From Chitinophagaceae bacterium (GTDB lineage: Bacteria; Bacteroidota; Bacteroidia; Chitinophagales; Chitinophagaceae): DNA of 9,885 bases. The translations under genes and the position numbers were made by a program. Below are positions 6,057-9,885 of this stretch, piece by piece; position 1 is the first letter of the stretch; every line of letters begins with the position of its first letter. The notes under the pieces were generated by a model. The model had not been told where the DNA came from. It saw only the letters and a program-made list of their open reading frames with translations, and did no database searches. The stretch lies in contig DMRT01000319.1 of NCBI GenBank assembly GCA_003455235.1, positions 1 through 9,885 of the forward strand, in the 5' to 3' direction.

Positions 6057-9000
6057 TTACTGGTTCACCACTTCCACCCACTTGCCATTCACTCCGGCGG
6101 TGATGCTGTTATCGTACATCGCTTCACAGAACGTACCGGGTAAGAAATACCGGCCGAGATACGAAGCATTCAGCTGCACATAATAAGTAAGCGTTTCATT
6201 TGCTTTAATGTTGAAATAGGTATACACCCGGTCATCACGGATGTCCTGGTAGCTGGACGACGATGATTTGAAAGCGCCTTCACCGTCAAACATCCGTGCA
6301 TTCAGTATCTCCCAGCCGCTGGGGAATATCTGCGACAAAGCCATCTCTGAATAATAGCCACGCTTGCCGGGGTTGGTGATGGTTACTTTGGCAACAAAAT
6401 CCGTTCCCTGCGACAGCTTATTGATGTCGATTGCTTTTCCATCCTGCGACAGGTAACTTACACTCATGTTCAGCACCGAAGGATTGTTGTTCACTTTCAG
6501 GCTGTCGCCGGCCAGCGGCTGGCCCTGCGTGATGAGACGCACATAAAGCGTATTGCTTCCCTTGTTGGTGACCACAACATTGCTTGCCCCGTTCTTAAAC
6601 AATACCGGTAATTGCCGGATATATGAACTGGAGTTGACGTCAACGGCTTTTCCATCCACATTGGCATTGGCAATGATCTTGGCGCCGCTGGGGTTCTTGC
6701 CGCAGTATTTGGCTATGGCAATCAAACAATATGCGGTTGTTTGTGTGCTGTACCAGTAATCCTGAGACAGCTTTGCACAGATGGTGGTGAGCAGGTCCTT
6801 CGCTTTTTCTTTTTTACCCATCAGCGTAAGTGTTTCCAGTACCATGGCTTCGTCTCTTGTATCCGAACCGTAGGTATACCCCCAGCTTGTCCGTACGGGG
6901 AAAGAAGTTGCCAGTCCGCTGATGAGGTCAAGCGCTGTGTTTGACTGCCCCGCCAGTTGGTATGCTGCCGCCAGTCTCCATTTGGCTTCGGGGGATAAAT
7001 ATTTGAATTCCTTCAGCCGGTTCATGGCACCCAGTTCCGGCGCTTTGGCCAATGCCAGGGTGTACAGGCGGTAAGACTGGGTGAGGTCGCCGCCATAAAA
7101 ATTATCCGTTCTGGGTGTCCAGCTGTTGGCCTTGCCCCGCTGGAAGTTTTTCCATTGCTGCAGCATGTAGTCGCTTACTATATATCCATTGTTCTGTGCT
7201 TCCACTAAAAAATGACCGGCATAGTTGCTGCCCCATTCATCACTTTCAGGTTCACCAGGCCAGTAACTGAAGCCGCCATCGGGCCGTTGGAAACTCTGGA
7301 GCCTTCCGATACCTGCTTTTACATTTTTATTTACCAGTGATTTTTTATACTCATCCAGGTCGGTCAGCTGGTTCAATACTAATTGCGGAAACACGGATGA
7401 CGTGGTTTGCTCAATACATCCATGCGGATATTCGATAAGATAACTCAGCCTTTTCTGAAGATTCATCGGCGGTATGCTCGAAACTTCCAGCATGGCGGTG
7501 CTGGTGGATGCAATGCCGATGGGAGCGGCAGTTGTTTTCCATTGCTGACCCGGCGCCAGTGTGATTTCGGTTACACTGGTAACCGGTGGATTGGGATTGC
7601 GGATGTCGAGTTCCACTTCGTAATCGGCTTTCTCATTGCCCGAACTGGCAAGTAGTTTTACTTTGCCGATACCTACATTGGGTTTCACCCTCACGTCGAA
7701 ATAAACCATCTGCTCACCAACCTGTGAAAAGCTGATCGATTGGGCATTTCCGCCCACCACTTCCAGGAAGGGGTTCGACTGAAGAGAAATGTTCACCTTG
7801 CGGATATTGTTCTCCATGGCAAACACCGTTACAGGTAATTTGATCGTTTCACCCGGGCCCAGCACCCTGGGCATGGTGGCCAGCATCATCAATGGTTTTT
7901 TAACAGCCACGGCTTTTTCGGTGGCGCCATAACTGCCTTTGTGTGCAGCAATCACCATGGCCCGTACCGAACCGATATAAGATGGTAAGGTGAACGATTG
8001 TTTTTGTGTTTGTCCTTTATTGAGGTGGAAGGGCCCCAGGAATTTCACCACGGGTTTAAACCGGTTGGCCGTTTTTTGTTTGCCGGCCCCGGCTTCATTG
8101 TCGCCACCAATGGTTAGTATTCTTTCTAAATCGCCACCCCAGGCGCCGATCACATAGTCATACAGGTCGAAACTTTTTACGCCCAGTGCTTCCCGTGCAT
8201 AGAATGCATCGTGCGGATCGGGTGTTTTAAACCGGGTGAGGTCAAGCAGTCCTTCATCAACAACCGCCACCACATAGGTCATTTCTTTCCCGTTCTGCTC
8301 GCTTACACTGAACGATACATTCTGTTCGGGCCGGATGCTGCCGGCAATATTAAGCACCGGTTTGAGCAGCGTGTTTTTGTCTTCCACAAAAACAGGAATG
8401 GAACCATACATGCGGATGGGCAGGTCGTTGATGGTTTGCGAATGCGGTTGCAATAAGCTCACCGTAGCATAAATATTCGGCGCCATCTCCGCTTCTGCTT
8501 TAAACGTTACTTTGGTTTGTCCCTGCACGGTTTCCTGCCAGAATGATTTTAATACATGACTTCCGTTTTCCAGGCTTACCAGCACCCGGCCACCCTTGCT
8601 GCTGGGTATGGTCAGGGTTACTTCATCACCCACATTGTATTGTTCTTTATTGGAAGTGAACGACAGCATGGAAGCGGCGGTCTGGTCGTCATTGCCTTCC
8701 CTGCTTTGCCAGTAAGGCGTATCAATATAAAAGGCCGAGCCGGTGATGTGCCCGCTTTTAGGATCTTTAACCAGGATGAGGTAACGGCCCCATTCGTCTT
8801 CGGAAGTGCCAAAGGTATAATTGCCACGTCCGTTCACCAGTTTCACTTTTTCTGTTTTCAGTAATTTGTTGTATTCATCCTGCGTGAAGTTGCTGAGGTT
8901 GTCGCCATTATCGTCCCACCACCAGCGCCATTGAATGCGGTAGAACTGCACTTCCACTTCATTGCTGCCGGAGAGGAGGTTGCCGCGGCTGTCTACATTT

Positions 9001-9885
9001 ACAATCTGCATGGTATGGTTTTTACCGGCGAGTAAAAAATCAAATGGCTTTTCCCCGTCGGGTAATTTCATGCCCACATAACTTGCATACGGACTGTAAG
9101 GAATACTCACATTGTCGATGCTGAAGCTTCCGCCGGGTTCAAATACTTTTACCACCATGTTGGCACTCAGCATGCCCGGTGCTGTTTCATCAATCTCGAA
9201 ATCTGTTTTCAATGCAGCATTGCCTTCTGCATCCAGTGTGCCGTCGTAGATGGTTTTACTTTGGGTGGAATAGTTTGAAGTGGGGTTATCAAAATCAAAG
9301 CCGCCAAATTTGGGGAAGCTGGTTCCCCTGGAGTAGAGCGACGCATCAATCTTCGCTTTTAAATTCTTACCTGCAGCACCAAACAGCCATTTGGCATTGA
9401 TGGTGCCAGCCGTGGTATTGCCTTTACCCAGCAATGGATCTTTGCCAAAGTCGAGGTTTATCTTCAGCCGGTTGGGCATTACCGTTTCCACTTTGATCGT
9501 TTTCTCAAAACTGGCGCCGCCTACTTTTATCTTGGCGGTCCAGTTACCGGTAGGAGAGGAAGCATCAGTATTTGTTTTAAAAAGATAGAAGCCATCCTCC
9601 GCGTCACTCTGTACGGCGTGTTTGAACAATTGGCCCTGCGGGGTAAAGAGGCTGAACTCCACGGGGTGGTCTTCCGGAAGTTTTCCTTCCTTGTCTTCCA
9701 CGATGAAGTTGAGGTACATGGTATCTCCCGGCCGCCATACGCCGCGTTCGCCGAAGATGAATCCTTTGATGCCGTTTTTTACTTCGGCGCCGCCCACATC
9801 AAAGCGGCTCAGCGGCAGGGAACTTCCGTCATCCAGTTTCAGGTATCCTCTTTCGGTTCCTTTTTTTGCAATCAGCAAAAAGGGT
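6057..9885 (-). CDS. Bacterial alpha-2-macroglobulin family protein (N-terminus cut by window edge)
   Basis: A large exported protease trap, similar to E. coli YfhM, in which bait cleavage triggers a thioester-linked capture of the protease. About 1275 residues are visible and the frame stays open to the right edge, so several hundred N-terminal residues, including any signal peptide or lipobox, are missing. Numbered from the TTG at 9876-9878 (an internal codon, not a proposed start): an MG2-like domain (GFIFGERGVWRPGDTMYLNF, about 39-58), further MG-like domains, a bait-region/BRD segment (about 405-550, with VVDEGLLDLTRF), the MG7/A2M domain (about 612-705, GPFHLNKGQTQKQSFTLPS), the thioester domain (about 790-1110) and a C-terminal MG10-like domain (about 1130-1273). 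The thioester motif is intact as YPHGCIEQTT (Cys821, Gln824; bases 7407-7418), with Ile where CLEQ is more common. Followed by pbpC, as in the classic pairing. Periplasmic defence or envelope protection is the expected role. Confidence 0.95.
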   Translation of the reverse strand, partial: PFLLIAKKGTERGYLKLDDGSSLPLSRFDVGGAEVKNGIKGFIFGERGVWRPGDTMYLNFIVEDKEGKLPEDHPVEFSLFTPQGQLFKHAVQSDAEDGFYLFKTNTDASSPTGNWTAKIKVGGASFEKTIKVETVMPNRLKINLDFGKDPLLGKGNTTAGTINAKWLFGAAGKNLKAKIDASLYSRGTSFPKFGGFDFDNPTSNYSTQSKTIYDGTLDAEGNAALKTDFEIDETAPGMLSANMVVKVFEPGGSFSIDNVSIPYSPYASYVGMKLPDGEKPFDFLLAGKNHTMQIVNVDSRGNLLSGSNEVEVQFYRIQWRWWWDDNGDNLSNFTQDEYNKLLKTEKVKLVNGRGNYTFGTSEDEWGRYLILVKDPKSGHITGSAFYIDTPYWQSREGNDDQTAASMLSFTSNKEQYNVGDEVTLTIPSSKGGRVLVSLENGSHVLKSFWQETVQGQTKVTFKAEAEMAPNIYATVSLLQPHSQTINDLPIRMYGSIPVFVEDKNTLLKPVLNIAGSIRPEQNVSFSVSEQNGKEMTYVVAVVDEGLLDLTRFKTPDPHDAFYAREALGVKSFDLYDYVIGAWGGDLERILTIGGDNEAGAGKQKTANRFKPVVKFLGPFHLNKGQTQKQSFTLPSYIGSVRAMVIAAHKGSYGATEKAVAVKKPLMMLATMPRVLGPGETIKLPVTVFAMENNIRKVNISLQSNPFLEVVGGNAQSISFSQVGEQMVYFDVRVKPNVGIGKVKLLASSGNEKADYEVELDIRNPNPPVTSVTEITLAPGQQWKTTAAPIGIASTSTAMLEVSSIPPMNLQKRLSYLIEYPHGCIEQTTSSVFPQLVLNQLTDLDEYKKSLVNKNVKAGIGRLQSFQRPDGGFSYWPGEPESDEWGSNYAGHFLVEAQNNGYIVSDYMLQQWKNFQRGKANSWTPRTDNFYGGDLTQSYRLYTLALAKAPELGAMNRLKEFKYLSPEAKWRLAAAYQLAGQSNTALDLISGLATSFPVRTSWGYTYGSDTRDEAMVLETLTLMGKKEKAKDLLTTICAKLSQDYWYSTQTTAYCLIAIAKYCGKNPSGAKIIANANVDGKAVDVNSSSYIRQLPVLFKNGASNVVVTNKGSNTLYVRLITQGQPLAGDSLKVNNNPSVLNMSVSYLSQDGKAIDINKLSQGTDFVAKVTITNPGKRGYYSEMALSQIFPSGWEILNARMFDGEGAFKSSSSSYQDIRDDRVYTYFNIKANETLTYYVQLNASYLGRYFLPGTFCEAMYDNSITAGVNGKWVEVVNQ

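Noticed and set aside
9876..9878. TTG as the start of the alpha-2-macroglobulin gene
   Set aside because: The frame continues open to the right edge and the visible protein begins inside the MG domains, so the real start lies outside the window.

Overview
The window is a stretch of ordinary-looking bacterial chromosome from a member of the Bacteroidota, most likely a Chitinophagaceae-type organism. I infer this from the protein styles (an alpha-2-macroglobulin next to PBP1C, a glycine-rich membrane-anchored papain-like peptidase, a DUF4442 protein), moderate GC content, start regions without clear Shine-Dalgarno sequences, a possible TAnnTTTG promoter element, and short AACC-type tandem repeats around genes. 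No database search was possible, so the taxonomic placement is an inference.

All five genes lie on the minus strand, so the biological order runs from high to low coordinates: (1) a thioester-containing bacterial alpha-2-macroglobulin whose N-terminus lies beyond the right edge (6057-9885); (2) pbpC, a bifunctional penicillin-binding protein 1C (3548-5962); (3) a membrane-anchored C1 (papain-like) cysteine peptidase with a DUF4384-like C-terminal region (1734-3362); (4) a DUF4442 hotdog-fold protein (1080-1565); (5) an NADP-type malic enzyme whose C-terminus lies beyond the left edge (1-955). Every gap between genes is under 200 bases, and I see no RNA genes, insertion sequences, CRISPR arrays or prophage genes.

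The alpha-2-macroglobulin and PBP1C pair is a known envelope module (yfhM-pbpC in E. coli): the first traps invading proteases in the periplasm and the second makes or repairs peptidoglycan. The papain-like peptidase may also act outside the cytoplasm. The last two genes look like unrelated metabolic functions.

The most unusual signal is in the short repeats rather than the genes. Three gaps contain three different imperfect palindromes, each starting 5 to 36 bases after a stop codon (5971-6051, 3452-3512, 1667-1720). Two genes begin immediately after or inside a tandem tract of 7- or 8-base units (957-977 and 1560-1591). A degenerate 7-base tandem repeat sits in frame inside the transpeptidase domain of pbpC (4441-4496), where gain or loss of one unit would shift the frame. 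I found no clear previously undescribed multi-gene system.
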